A stretch of 64,000 nt of DNA. Origin: Cyanobacteria bacterium SZAS LIN-3. Its GTDB lineage: Bacteria > Cyanobacteriota > Vampirovibrionia > Obscuribacterales > Obscuribacteraceae. The notes below the pieces were generated by a model that saw only the letters and a program-made list of their open reading frames with translations, did not search any database and was not told where the DNA came from. Made by a program: the position numbers and the translations under genes. The DNA lies in the NCBI GenBank assembly GCA_018266215.1, contig JAFEAV010000016.1, forward strand, positions 32,519 through 96,518, read 5' to 3'. Positions 25,717-38,024 of this stretch are shown in pieces; positions within the stretch are counted from its first letter, which is position 1, and each line of letters opens with the position of its first letter.

Positions 25717-26969
25717 GTTTTGTATTTCTCCACCAGGGCAATCTGCTCAAAATTTTTGCCCAGAATCTCATGGGCATCCAGTCCAAACCAGCGCTCTAAA
25801 ATTGAGGCATAAATCTGTCGATAATCGATGGCATATTTTAAATCTCCCTCGTCCAGATTGGTGAGACTGGCGTGTTCACCATATACGCCACCACTGACTG
25901 ATTTGCCCACAACAATCACCGGCGCCGCCGCCCCGTGATCAGTGCCCTGGCTGCCATTTTCCGCCACCCGTCGGCCAAACTCAGAATATATCAAGGTAAT
26001 AACTGATTTGTCGAGATGATGGGCGGCCAGATCGTTATGAAAAGCTGCGACAGCGTCGGATAGTTGACGCAATTGATTGGCCTGGCCTGGCTTTTGATTG
26101 ATGTGCGTGTCAAAACCGCCGAGCGAAAGATTGTACACCCTGGCGTTGACGCCACCGCAAATCATCTGCGAAACAAAGCGCAGGGCATCCCCCAGACCAC
26201 CGCCGGGGTAGTTTGCCGCCGCTTTGTAGCCATGGACAATTTTCAGTAATTTGTCCGATGCTTTATTGGCCGCCAATCCGGCCTCGCGCAGAAGCTCAAC
26301 ATGGGGCCGCCCGAGCGAAAAATTTTGATAGATATCGTTGAGCGCCGCCAGTTGGGTATTTCTATCGCCGGCAAATTTGGGATCGGTGCGGAAGTCGAAA
26401 TCGGCCAGGTTGTTTACCGTCGGCACGGCAATATGATGAGAGACAAGTGACTTGGGCAAAACCGGATCGAGATTGACCGCCGGCAAGATACTGGCCACCT
26501 GCCTGGAACGAGCCTGACTGTCAAGACTATCGAGGGCTCGACCGAGCCAGCCACTGGAAACAAAGCCGTCCGGATTGCCTGTTTCCCAGATATCGCGTGA
26601 ATGAAAGTGCGAACGATTGGCGTGGGGATAACCGACAGCCTGACAGACAGCCACATGTCCCTCGCTAAACATGCGAGAAAGACCGGTCATGGCCGGATTA
26701 AAACCGACCTTATCATTGAGTTTAAGCACCTCCCCGGCTTTGATTGCGATGGCCGGACGGGCCGCAAGATAAGCGCTGTCGGTATAAGGCACGACCATGT
26801 TGAGCCCATCGTTGCCACCACTCAGCCAGATCACGACCAGGGCCCTCGGTGCCGTTGCCGGCCCACGATCGGCGGCAAGGGCAGCCAGCTTCAGCAATTC
26901 TCCGGCGGACAGATAAATGGTCCCGGCCCGGGCCGCTTCAATCAGTAATTTGCGTCGCGTTATTTTCAT
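25713..26969 (-). CDS. DUF1501 family exported protein
   Basis: Protein of 418 residues of the DUF1501 family, related in fold to alkaline phosphatase/sulfatase enzymes. Marks: ALVVIWLSGGNDGLNMVVPY near 42-61, SHFHSRDIWETG near 120-131, and GGFDTHINQKPG near 264-275. The N-terminus (ITRRKLLIEAARAG) has a twin-arginine-like pattern, so it is probably exported. It starts 3 bp after the upstream DUF1800 gene and overlaps the decarboxylase by 4 bp. DUF1501 and DUF1800 genes are commonly paired; the function of the pair is not established. Confidence 0.9.
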   Translation of the reverse strand: MKITRRKLLIEAARAGTIYLSAGELLKLAALAADRGPATAPRALVVIWLSGGNDGLNMVVPYTDSAYLAARPAIAIKAGEVLKLNDKVGFNPAMTGLSRMFSEGHVAVCQAVGYPHANRSHFHSRDIWETGNPDGFVSSGWLGRALDSLDSQARSRQVASILPAVNLDPVLPKSLVSHHIAVPTVNNLADFDFRTDPKFAGDRNTQLAALNDIYQNFSLGRPHVELLREAGLAANKASDKLLKIVHGYKAAANYPGGGLGDALRFVSQMICGGVNARVYNLSLGGFDTHINQKPGQANQLRQLSDAVAAFHNDLAAHHLDKSVITLIYSEFGRRVAENGSQGTDHGAAAPVIVVGKSVSGGVYGEHASLTNLDEGDLKYAIDYRQIYASILERWFGLDAHEILGKNFEQIALVEKYKT

Positions 26970-26972
26970 TGT

Positions 26973-28322
26973 TCAAGCCAGTTGATATGTGGGCAGACTC
27001 ATGATCAAATGCACCAGACCTCGCAATTTTGCATCCAGTATCTGTTCGTTTTTAACACCGCGGGTGGGCCTACCATCAAGATCCGACTCCATGTACTTGA
27101 TCAGTCTTTCCCTGGTGTATTCGGGCACATCTCCATCGAGCAGGATATCGAGAAAATAATTGACGGCATCGCGGGGCGTCTTCAAACCCTGACGAGAAGC
27201 CAATTGACTGGGCGTCATATATGGTTTGAGTTCTTCAAATTTTTGCGAACTGATCTTTGTCGCGAAATTGAATCGTTCTATCATAGACTCGGTTGAAATC
27301 CACGCTTTGCCGCCGTCCCAACCTTTCACACTGGGAGGCTCGAAGATGTTCTGACCCATGGAAGCAACGATACCAGGCAAATCGATATCCACATTTTTGA
27401 TGCCCAGCGTTTTGATGGCGCCTATCACAAGCTCCGGTGGGCTCTTGATTTTGGCATGGTAGGCGCGACTCGTAAAAAACGATTGATCGCTAAAAATAGC
27501 ATGCAACATCGGCCGGATCTGATAGCCGTTGACACGATACTGGTCGGCCACACGCTCAACAAAATCCCTGTCCGGATCGTCATACGCAAAAAACTTGATC
27601 AACTTACGAGCCAGGTACCTGGCCGTATCCGGCGATCTGGCCAGTATATGCACCACATCATCACCGTTCAAATTGCCTCTCTGTCCCAGCACCAGTTTCT
27701 CACTGTTATCATGCTGCTTTTCATCAAATACAAACGCTGTTCTTTTGGCATTTGTATGCCAACCGGTAAAAGCCCGCGCCGCTTCCTTGATGTCCTGCTC
27801 GGTGTAATGCCCGATGCCGAGACTGAATAATTCCATCACCTCGCGGGCGTAATTTTCATTGGGGCGACCTTTTTGATTTTCCTGATTATCCAGATAAATA
27901 ATCATGGCCGGATCGCGGGATACACCCAGTAAGAGTGTTTCGAAATTACCGAATGCCAGCCGCCGTAAGAGTTTGTTTTGCTCCAGCATGGCCTTGGGTT
28001 CGCCCACCTTTTGCAATGATGTTGCAAAATGACCGTGCCAGAAAAGAGTCAACTTTTCTTCCAGCGGACAGGCGGTATAAAGCATGCGGTAAAGCCACCA
28101 TTTTTTGATGGCGTAGGGATTGCCGAAATCAAACTTTTGCTTGGCCAGAAAGCTCTCAAGCGCGCTGTTGTCCACTCTCTCCGGGTGCAGGAGCTGATCA
28201 AGCGTGGCCTTGTAGCCAATCTTTTGATAGCGCTCCAACTCGGCCGGCGACCCGCCAAAGCCAGCACGTCGCAAAAGTTGCGCTATCCAAAATGCATCTT
28301 TGCGCGGCAGCACAATCCTCAA
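26973..28322 (-). CDS. DUF1800 family protein
   Basis: Protein of 449 residues of the DUF1800 family. The N-terminal WIAQLLRRAGFGGSPAELERY, LTLFWHGHFATS, NENYAREVMELFSLGIGHYTEQDIKEAARAFTGW and the C-terminal LRGLVHLIMSLPTYQLA are characteristic. No signal peptide is clear with the TTG start at 28322. First gene of the operon that continues with DUF1501 and the PLP decarboxylase; the intergenic spaces are 3 bp and a 4-bp overlap, so translation is probably coupled. The role is unknown. Confidence 0.88.
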   Translation of the reverse strand: MRIVLPRKDAFWIAQLLRRAGFGGSPAELERYQKIGYKATLDQLLHPERVDNSALESFLAKQKFDFGNPYAIKKWWLYRMLYTACPLEEKLTLFWHGHFATSLQKVGEPKAMLEQNKLLRRLAFGNFETLLLGVSRDPAMIIYLDNQENQKGRPNENYAREVMELFSLGIGHYTEQDIKEAARAFTGWHTNAKRTAFVFDEKQHDNSEKLVLGQRGNLNGDDVVHILARSPDTARYLARKLIKFFAYDDPDRDFVERVADQYRVNGYQIRPMLHAIFSDQSFFTSRAYHAKIKSPPELVIGAIKTLGIKNVDIDLPGIVASMGQNIFEPPSVKGWDGGKAWISTESMIERFNFATKISSQKFEELKPYMTPSQLASRQGLKTPRDAVNYFLDILLDGDVPEYTRERLIKYMESDLDGRPTRGVKNEQILDAKLRGLVHLIMSLPTYQLA

Positions 28323-28442
28323 ACCCTGACTTTCCCCCTAATCCTGCCCGCACGGCAGTTTCTGTAAACATGCCCATCGAGGGCGGCGGTTTGAGTAAAG
28401 TAGGGTATAACGACAGTGTCTGGAGCTTGCAGGGCCACATCT

Positions 28443-29198
28443 ATGAACAAGGAAGGCGACGAAAAAGCGCCCGGCCAGCGGGCCAGTGGCCGCCAGGCAA
28501 GGGCCATGACCAGGGCCATTGATATGGTCTCGGAAGAATTTATCGAGAGTTTTTCTCAAACCGGCAAAGACGATGGTCCCGAAATGCCGGCCAGGCCCTC
28601 CCCGGTGCGCGAAGCACTGGCGGCGCGCGACCGCAGAGAAGCTGAGGAAAAGGCCAGAGCCGAGGCGGACAAACCGGCGTTTAAAGGATTCGGAGCCCTG
28701 CTGGCCGGCGGCAACGCCGCCGCGGAACCGGAACCAGCCACTGATCCGACAACACCGGACATCCACGCCGGACCGGGCGTTCAAACAACAGCTGACGGCT
28801 CGGTGATCAAGATCAAAGATACGGTCGGCAAAAAGCGCGGCCTGTACACCTCCCAGCTGCAAAAACCTTCCGCCGAACAAATTCAGGAAGCGGCCGTCAA
28901 ATTTTCCAGACCTGATGCCCGTTCGCAGGTTTCCCCTCCGGCGGAACCACCTGCGCCAGCTGCGCCATTGTCACCGGCTCGCGCCGAAGCGTCGCAGTTC
29001 GCGCCGCCCGCACAAGCTATTCCTGTAGATGTTCATGTAGATAGTCCGGTAGAAAAATCGCACATTCGACGACCAGCTCCGGTCAAACAAAAAATGATCA
29101 AGGAAGAAAGTAGCTGTCCCTTTGCCTGCGCCTTCGGTGAATTTGGCCTGACCTGCCGCCGGCTGCTAGGCTGGATCAAAAGCGTTTTTGAAAAATGA
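28443..29198 (+). CDS. Hypothetical low-complexity protein with Cys-rich tail
   Basis: About 251 residues from ATG 28443 (AGGG 9 nt upstream). The protein is Ala/Pro/Glu/Lys-rich and probably mostly disordered, with an EEKARAEADK helix near 60-70. The C-terminus is different: SCPFACAFGEFGLTCRRLLGWIKSVFEK holds three Cys and an amphipathic end that could bind a membrane or metal. No family is recognised. Confidence 0.5.
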   Translation: MNKEGDEKAPGQRASGRQARAMTRAIDMVSEEFIESFSQTGKDDGPEMPARPSPVREALAARDRREAEEKARAEADKPAFKGFGALLAGGNAAAEPEPATDPTTPDIHAGPGVQTTADGSVIKIKDTVGKKRGLYTSQLQKPSAEQIQEAAVKFSRPDARSQVSPPAEPPAPAAPLSPARAEASQFAPPAQAIPVDVHVDSPVEKSHIRRPAPVKQKMIKEESSCPFACAFGEFGLTCRRLLGWIKSVFEK

Positions 29199-29318
29199 TC
29201 AAGGGCACTCAGTTTGACTGAATAGTGATCTCTGTCGGCATCGGTACACCTGTCAATTTCTTGATGTTCGAAAACGACCTCAGAAAAACACGCCGCAAAA
29301 AGAGCTGGTGAAGGCGTC

Positions 29319-29342
29319 ACTAATTACCGAATGCGAATTAGT
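29319..29342. promoter_or_regulatory. Inverted repeat upstream of katG
   Basis: ACTAATT (29319-29325) and AATTAGT (29336-29342) are separated by 10 bp and lie 92 bp before the katG ATG. This fits an operator for a peroxide or metal regulator, although the sequence does not match the Fur or PerR box. Confidence 0.4.
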
Positions 29343-29380
29343 TCTATCAGGCCAGATAGCTTACAATAAGTGATCTTTAA

Positions 29381-32499
<3,119 letters not shown>

Positions 32500-32518
32500 A
32501 ATAGATTTTGTATCAGCG

Positions 32519-33712
32519 CTATTTAGCCTGAACCGGCATGAGCAGATACTTGTAGCTGTCGTCGCCGGCGCCTTTGATAATCAGCGGCTTGAGCGCTCCG
32601 GTCATCTCCAGCTTGATTTCATCCAGACTGAGCCTCTGCAGCACATCGGTGAGATAACGCACGTTGACGGCTACGTCCAGCGGCTCACCCTGAAACTCAA
32701 TCGAGACTTCTTCCTGAGCTTTACCAACGTCCGGGGTATTGGCGCTGATCTGCACGTTTTCGGCTTCAAAATGCAATTTCACCAGGTGGGTGCGATCGTC
32801 GGACATGACAGCCACGCGGTCGATTGCTTGCATCAACTCTTCGCGTTTGAAGGAAGCGAGGTAATTGAAATCTTTGGGGAAAAGCTCCTGGTAGCGCGGA
32901 TAGTCACCAGAGATAAGGCGAGTGGAGAGGAAATGGGTTTCGGTCTCGAAGGTAATCTGACCGTTGATTACGCCCATGCGCACTTCTTTGTTGGCGTCCT
33001 GGGTATCGAGTACTTTGACGATTTCACCGCAGGCCTTGGCGGGGATAATGGCCTTCAATGCACTGGGTTTGTCGAGCAGAGCGGTAGCGGATTTGGCTTC
33101 GCCCTCTTTTTCGGCATCGACATCAACTTTGGCTGAAGCGGCAACAGCTACGTTCAGTTTTTCAAAGCGATGCGCCAATCTGGAGCCGTCGGTAGCTGTG
33201 CATTCAAATTTGCCGTCTTCGATGACCATGTAAACACCGCCCAGGATGCTGGAGGCGTCAAAACCGGCTGCGGCAAATGCCGTCTGGCTGATGCTGCGCT
33301 TGAGGACGTCGGCCGGCATGAGCACGCCTTCTTTGGGGCGCTGTTCGTTGGTTTTGGGGAAATCGTCGGCGGGCAATCCGGTGATTGAAAATTTGGAGCG
33401 TTTGCAGGTGACGCTTGTTTCATAGGTCTCTTTGTTGACCTGGAATGAAACCAGCTCGTTGTTAGGCAATTTGGAGACGATCTCCAGAAGTTTCTTACCG
33501 GGCAGGGTGATGGCGCCCTGGGTGTAGACAACTCCCGGTGTCTTGGTCTCAATCGTCAGGTCCAGGTCTGTGCCGTGGAATCTGAGTGTGGCCTCATCAG
33601 CACTCTGTATGAGTACGTTACTCAATATCGGCTGTACTACACGGGTGGCTAACGCTGACGTTACGTCCTTCAGAGCTTTGACCAAAACATCTTTTTGGAC
33701 CGCAAAATGCAT
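32519..33712 (-). CDS. dnaN: DNA polymerase III beta sliding clamp
   Basis: Ring-shaped processivity factor for replication, 397 residues. The N-terminus MHFAVQKDVLVKALKDVTSALATRVVQPILSNVLI-type block, SRLAHRF, and the C-terminus YKYLLMPVQ are characteristic. It is about 25 residues longer than most, from an acidic insert near 200-225 (DVDAEKEGEAKSATA). AAGGT 6-7 nt before the ATG. It follows dnaA on the same strand after a 344-bp gap that holds the probable origin. Confidence 0.95.
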   Translation of the reverse strand: MHFAVQKDVLVKALKDVTSALATRVVQPILSNVLIQSADEATLRFHGTDLDLTIETKTPGVVYTQGAITLPGKKLLEIVSKLPNNELVSFQVNKETYETSVTCKRSKFSITGLPADDFPKTNEQRPKEGVLMPADVLKRSISQTAFAAAGFDASSILGGVYMVIEDGKFECTATDGSRLAHRFEKLNVAVAASAKVDVDAEKEGEAKSATALLDKPSALKAIIPAKACGEIVKVLDTQDANKEVRMGVINGQITFETETHFLSTRLISGDYPRYQELFPKDFNYLASFKREELMQAIDRVAVMSDDRTHLVKLHFEAENVQISANTPDVGKAQEEVSIEFQGEPLDVAVNVRYLTDVLQRLSLDEIKLEMTGALKPLIIKGAGDDSYKYLLMPVQAK

Positions 33713-34056
33713 AGCTTTACCTTATCCCTGTGCGTGGGTACATGCCGAGTGCCAGAGTTAAAGGGTATCGCGTGTGGCCCAGTTTTTCAACGTCCTAAAG
33801 GTTGTTTTCTTGCAACCTGAGCCATCTCTAGCAATTGCAGCTAGTACTCTGTTCTCAAATTTAAATAAATAGAAGTAGTAGGGCAAGCCGATTTCTGTAG
33901 ATAAGCCCGGATACGTCAGCTGTGTTTGCATTTGCCCTGTAGATAACTTGTGCACGACCAGTAGATAAAAAACTGCTGTATATCCAACAGGAACCAGGCT
34001 TTCAACAACACACCTACAGGCAACAAACAACTTTTGAACAAGTTTTCTACAGGCAC
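33713..34056. other. oriC: Probable replication origin (dnaA-dnaN gap)
   Basis: No gene in 344 bp between dnaA and dnaN. DnaA-box-like sites: TGTAGATAA at 33896-33904 and 33938-33946 (reverse strand TTATCTACA, one base from the E. coli box), AGTAGATAA at 33960-33968, and TTTTCTACA at 34043-34051. An AT-rich block with TTTAAATAAATAG followed by AGTAGTAGG is at 33860-33881, a candidate unwinding element with trio-like repeats. A hairpin AGGTTG/CAACCT is at 33799-33818. The dnaA upstream gap has no such boxes. Confidence 0.7.
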
Positions 34057-35556
34057 TCAATCGCTGAGCTGGCGGGTGATTTGTTTTACCGATTGGGCCA
34101 GCTGGGGGTCCTTGGCGGTCAGCTCTTTGATACGTGAATGGGCATATAGAGCGGATGTATGTTTGCGGTTGCCAAACGCTTCGCCGATTCTTGGAAAGCT
34201 CATCTGGATCATGTCATGTGCCAGATACATGGCTATATGTCTTGGCAGCGCCAGGTCCTGAGAGCGCTTAGCCGAACGCAATTCACTGGGCTCTACGCGG
34301 TAATGCGCGGCCACTGTTTCAATAATGCGGTCGCAGGTGAGGGTCACCTTGGGCTTCTGCGGCTGTGTAGGCTGCAGCATGCCGGCCAGAGTGGCTATGG
34401 AGAGCGGTTCGCCGGTGAGATTGCCGTAAGCGTGGGCTCGAATAAGCGCCCCTTCCAATTCCCTTATATTGGTAGTGAAAATGGAGGCGATGTACTCAAG
34501 TACTTCGTCATCCACCCGCACACCGTCAACATCGCACTTCTTGCGCAGGATGGCCAGGCGGGTCTCCAGGTCGGGGGCCTGGATGTCGGCAATCAGACCC
34601 CATTCAAAGCGGCTTCTCAGCCTTTCTTCCAGGCGAGCAATGGCTTTGGGTGGTCTATCCGAGGAAAGAACGATTTGCCGGCCTGAATCGCGCAGGGCGT
34701 TGAACGTGTGGAAAAACTCTTCCTGGGTGCTTTCCTTACCCTGGATAAACTGGATATCGTCCACCAGTAGCAGGTCTACCTGGCGGTAGCGCTTGCGAAA
34801 GTCGGACATGCGATCGTCGCGAATGGAGTTAATCAGCTCATTGGTGAATTTCTCGCAGCTGATGTAGCGCACCGTGGCATTGGGTGTATGTCGCAGCACA
34901 TCGTGGCCTATGGCTTGCATGATGTGTGTCTTGCCCAGTCCCACTCCACCATAGATGAAGAGCGGATTGTAGGCCTGACCGGGTCTGGCACCGACTGCCA
35001 GTGCCGCAGAATGGCTGAAGCGATTGTGCGAGCCGACGACGAAAGTATCGAAACTGTATTTGGGATTGAGGTTGCTGCGGGCGAAGACGACGGACTCCGG
35101 CAGGCGATTGGCGCTGGAAACGTTTGTCCCGAGCTGTTCCTGGCGGTAGTCGTTGATTTGCCCCTGGGAAAAATGCTGGGCAAAAACCGGTTCTGAGGTC
35201 ACGGGTGCGGCGACAGGCGTTTCGGTAGTGATACTGGCGATGGTGCCGGTGTAGGCTTCTTGACTGATGGAAGCGTCCACCACGACACGGATTGACACCT
35301 TTTGATGGGTTATTTCTTCAATCGCTTTGCAAATGATGTCCGAGTACTTGCCCGAAATCATCGAGCAGGCAAATTCATTGCAAACGGCAATGGTGGCCAG
35401 GCCGTTGTTGTACTCGATTAATTGAGCCGGTCTAATCCAGCTCTGAAAACTCGGCTGCAGCACCGATTTACTCATTAATTTCTGCGCCGCATCCCAGATC
35501 TCCTTAGGCGGGAGAATCTTGAGCAGGCGCACGTCTTCTTGATCATTGATGGTCAT
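34057..35556 (-). CDS. dnaA: Chromosomal replication initiator DnaA
   Basis: Origin-binding AAA+ ATPase of 499 residues from ATG 35556 (MTINDQEDVRLLKILPPKEIWDAAQKLMSKSV). An earlier in-frame start at 35718 would add 54 basic residues absent from DnaA and is rejected. Walker A GGVGLGKTH, Walker B LLVDDIQF, and the DNA-binding domain IV signature (PRHIAMYLAHDMIQMSFPRIGEAFGNRKHTSA) are intact. A proline/threonine-rich linker (about 95-160) separates domain I from the ATPase. It is divergent from rpmH. Confidence 0.96.
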   Translation of the reverse strand: MTINDQEDVRLLKILPPKEIWDAAQKLMSKSVLQPSFQSWIRPAQLIEYNNGLATIAVCNEFACSMISGKYSDIICKAIEEITHQKVSIRVVVDASISQEAYTGTIASITTETPVAAPVTSEPVFAQHFSQGQINDYRQEQLGTNVSSANRLPESVVFARSNLNPKYSFDTFVVGSHNRFSHSAALAVGARPGQAYNPLFIYGGVGLGKTHIMQAIGHDVLRHTPNATVRYISCEKFTNELINSIRDDRMSDFRKRYRQVDLLLVDDIQFIQGKESTQEEFFHTFNALRDSGRQIVLSSDRPPKAIARLEERLRSRFEWGLIADIQAPDLETRLAILRKKCDVDGVRVDDEVLEYIASIFTTNIRELEGALIRAHAYGNLTGEPLSIATLAGMLQPTQPQKPKVTLTCDRIIETVAAHYRVEPSELRSAKRSQDLALPRHIAMYLAHDMIQMSFPRIGEAFGNRKHTSALYAHSRIKELTAKDPQLAQSVKQITRQLSD

Positions 35557-35871
35557 GATGCTGCGTCCGTTTTTTGGTTTATAGAAAAGGCTATGCCCAA
35601 TCTTCAGGTTACTAACAACTAACTTTTGCCGTTTGGCGATTTTGTTATTACGCGACAATAAACGAATCCGACCCCTGGTAAGTAGCAGAATGGATTCTCG
35701 CTTGACACCCCTAACCAAAGGTTAGAAATCAGCAAGAATGGGGTGGATTCGTAAATTTTTAGTCCGCCCGGAGGGGCAGACACTGCGAAGTATTTGCAAG
35801 GGATGATAGCATAGCTATTCGCTCGATACACGACAGAAATTTTTTAGTTGTTCCTTGGGAGTTTATAGTCC
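35557..35871. promoter_or_regulatory. Divergent dnaA/rpmH control region
   Basis: This 315-bp gap carries the promoters for both directions. A perfect inverted repeat CTAACC-AAA-GGTTAG is at 35711-35725, overlapping a TTGACA (35702-35707) that could be a -35 box on the plus strand. No DnaA box was found, so autoregulation by DnaA here is not supported. Confidence 0.5.
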
Positions 35872-36006
35872 ATGAAAAGAACTTTGAGAGGCTCCATCTC
35901 CAAAGCCAAAAAGGGAAGCGGTTTCCTTAAACGTATGGCCAGCAAGTCCGGTCAGAAGGTCATCAAAGCGCGCCGCGCCAAAGGCCGTTACCGCCTCTCC
36001 GTATAG
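35872..36006 (+). CDS. rpmH: 50S ribosomal protein L34
   Basis: Ribosomal protein L34, 44 residues, the expected length: MKRTLRG at the start and [20 protein letters not shown] at the end match the family. It is very basic. GGGAG lies about 11 nt before the ATG. First gene of the rpmH-rnpA-yidD-yidC-jag run, the order usually found beside bacterial origins. Confidence 0.95.
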   Translation: MKRTLRGSISKAKKGSGFLKRMASKSGQKVIKARRAKGRYRLSV

Positions 36007-36021
36007 TGAAGCTGGCGGCCC

Positions 36022-36519
36022 TTGCTAGCTGCTTCTGAACGACTCAGGAAGACGAGCGTTTTTCAGCGTGCCTACGCTGCAAAAAATAGCGTGAATTCCG
36101 GTTGCGTCACACTCTACGTACTGCTGAAACGCTCCAAAGGCCGGCCCGATTATCAGGCCGGCTCTTCTCATAAGCAGATATCCCCCGCCATCGACGAAGA
36201 CCAGAAGGGCCAGGCCCCGGCGGCACAAGGTGGTAACTGGCCGAGTAAATCCTTCCCGCTGGTGGGATTTTCAATATCCAAAAAGGTCTTGAAGAGTGCC
36301 TGTAAGCGCAATCGGGCCAAGCGCAGAATCAGAGAAGCTTACAGAGGAATCAGAAAGGCCGCGGACCCGCAATTGGTAGCCCAGATCAGGATGGAGAGAT
36401 TTTATTCCCTGGTATTTGTCATCAACCCGTCCGTCTTGAATCTCAAGTTTGAAGACGTCACGGCAGCCGTTAGAGACAGTCTAATCAAAGCAAGCAAGAA
36501 GTTTTCCCACAAGTCATGA
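36022..36519 (+). CDS. rnpA: Ribonuclease P protein component
   Basis: Protein subunit of RNase P, which helps the catalytic RNA trim the 5' leaders of tRNA precursors. 165 residues from a TTG start, 15 nt after rpmH. The N-terminal [20 protein letters not shown], the strand [14 protein letters not shown], and the RNA-binding RNR motif ([15 protein letters not shown]) are present. It is longer than the usual 110-130 residues because about 35 extra polar residues are inserted between the strands LYVLL and FPLVGFS (about 36-78). Confidence 0.92.
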   Translation: MLAASERLRKTSVFQRAYAAKNSVNSGCVTLYVLLKRSKGRPDYQAGSSHKQISPAIDEDQKGQAPAAQGGNWPSKSFPLVGFSISKKVLKSACKRNRAKRRIREAYRGIRKAADPQLVAQIRMERFYSLVFVINPSVLNLKFEDVTAAVRDSLIKASKKFSHKS

Positions 36520-36770
36520 AAGTATTGTCAAGTACTCCCGTAATGCTGATCCGCGCCTACCAGATGACGCGCTACTTGAGACAGCCATCATGCAGGTTTT
36601 ATCCATCCTGTTCACAATATACGGCTGAAAGCATCGAGCGCTTCGGCTTTCTTCGCGGCGGGCTCCTGGGGAGTCTGAGGATATTGCGTTGTCACCCTTT
36701 TCATCCGGGCGGCTATGACGCAGTCCCGCGAGAGTATCCGCAATTTATTGCAGCAAGAGGTAAACGGTAA
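36516..36770 (+). CDS. yidD: Membrane protein insertion efficiency factor YidD
   Basis: Small peripheral membrane protein of 84 residues that assists YidC-mediated insertion. [49 protein letters not shown] are the family signature, with conserved Cys residues near 26, 32 and 59. Its ATG overlaps the rnpA stop (ATGA), so translation is coupled, and yidC follows after 3 bp. Confidence 0.95.
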   Translation: MKVLSSTPVMLIRAYQMTRYLRQPSCRFYPSCSQYTAESIERFGFLRGGLLGSLRILRCHPFHPGGYDAVPREYPQFIAARGKR

Positions 36771-36773
36771 CCC

Positions 36774-38009
36774 ATGGACATTACTTATCAGATAATGATC
36801 CCAGTCCTCTTGTGGATTCAAAAATACACGCAGAGTTATGGGCTTTCGATTATCGTTCTGACGCTTGTTGTCAGAATCGTAGTCTGGCCGCTGGTCGCCA
36901 GCTCGACCAAAAATATGAAGCGCATGCAGCTGCTGCAGCCCATTGTCAAAGGCATGCAGGCCAAGTACAAAGACGATCCTGAGATGCTGCAGCGCAAAAT
37001 GATGGAGTTCTACGCCAAGAACGAAGTCAATCCGGTGCTCGGCTGTTTGCCGATGCTGGTGCAATTGCCGCTCCTGTTCGCGCTCTTCGGTACTTTCAGC
37101 GGTCCGCCCTTCGGTGATAAAGCCATTGACGTCAAGGTCAATGTGGTGGAATCGCGCGACGCCGGCCAGGTTAAGCGCAGTGAAACTTCCAACAACAACA
37201 GCCCCTATGTCTCGCGCGACGGCAGACAGGCCAAAGTAATCGTCTTCCCTGGTGAGAGCGTCGTCACCGAGGGCCAGAAGATTGACTTCGCCACCCGAGC
37301 TGTTGAAGGCACCCTCCCCGATGATTTCAAAGTCAAATGGATAGTGCGTCACGACGGTAAGTTTGCCCACACCGATGAGGCCATAATCGATGATGATGGC
37401 CACGCCACATTTTTAAAGAAAGGCGAATACCATGTCGAAGCGGTTGTTGACGGTGTCGCCAAAAGCGACTCCTTCGGCCCGATTACATCGCTTGGCAAAA
37501 AGCCCTCGGGTATGGAGCTACTCAAGCCGGAAAACTTCGATCAGCTTGCTCTGATTGTTCTCTTCGGCATCTCCATGTATTTCTCTTCCAAAATCTCCAT
37601 GGCCAGCAGCGGTACCAAGCCCGAAGACATGGATGAAAACCAGAGAGTGATGCAGGACTCCATGAAGTGGATGCCCCTGGGTATGACAGTCATGTTTATC
37701 GGCATGCCGCTGCCTACAGGCGTTCTTGTTTATATGAGCGTCTCCAACGCCATGCAAACACTGCAAACTGTTTTGCTGATGAACGCGCCTGTGCCGCCGC
37801 TTTTGAGCGTCGACGATGATGACGCACCAGCGCCGGCGGAAAGCAAAACCAACGGCAATTCCAATGGTCAGCCCAAGACCATTGATATCGGCCCCGCGCC
37901 CAAGAACGGTAAGGCGGACGAAGGGGCAAAAATCAAGTTTAACCAAGCCGACCCGGTCGGCGAGGTCGGAGAGAAGCGCAAACCCACCAAAAAGAAAAAG
38001 AAGAAGTGA
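36774..38009 (+). CDS. yidC: Membrane protein insertase YidC/Oxa1/Alb3
   Basis: Integral membrane insertase of 411 residues that places proteins into the inner membrane. Membrane segments: about 19-40 (YGLSIIVLTLVVRIVVWPLV), 95-105 (PMLVQLPLLFALFG), then after a long outside loop 262-277 (ALIVLFGISMYFSS) and 300-335. The hydrophilic groove Arg is in LTLVVRIVVWP. An extra beta-rich domain of about 130 residues (near 118-250) is inserted after LFGTFSGPPF, and cyanobacterial YidCs, from memory, carry an insertion in the same loop. The C-terminal tail is very basic and may bind ribosomes. AGAGGT about 10 nt before the ATG. Confidence 0.93.
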   Translation: MDITYQIMIPVLLWIQKYTQSYGLSIIVLTLVVRIVVWPLVASSTKNMKRMQLLQPIVKGMQAKYKDDPEMLQRKMMEFYAKNEVNPVLGCLPMLVQLPLLFALFGTFSGPPFGDKAIDVKVNVVESRDAGQVKRSETSNNNSPYVSRDGRQAKVIVFPGESVVTEGQKIDFATRAVEGTLPDDFKVKWIVRHDGKFAHTDEAIIDDDGHATFLKKGEYHVEAVVDGVAKSDSFGPITSLGKKPSGMELLKPENFDQLALIVLFGISMYFSSKISMASSGTKPEDMDENQRVMQDSMKWMPLGMTVMFIGMPLPTGVLVYMSVSNAMQTLQTVLLMNAPVPPLLSVDDDDAPAPAESKTNGNSNGQPKTIDIGPAPKNGKADEGAKIKFNQADPVGEVGEKRKPTKKKKKK

Positions 38010-38024
38010 GGCTCTTAGAACGCC

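Noticed and set aside
35557..35718. Longer DnaA N-terminus
   Set aside because: The added 54 residues are basic and unlike DnaA domain I, which starts cleanly at 35556.
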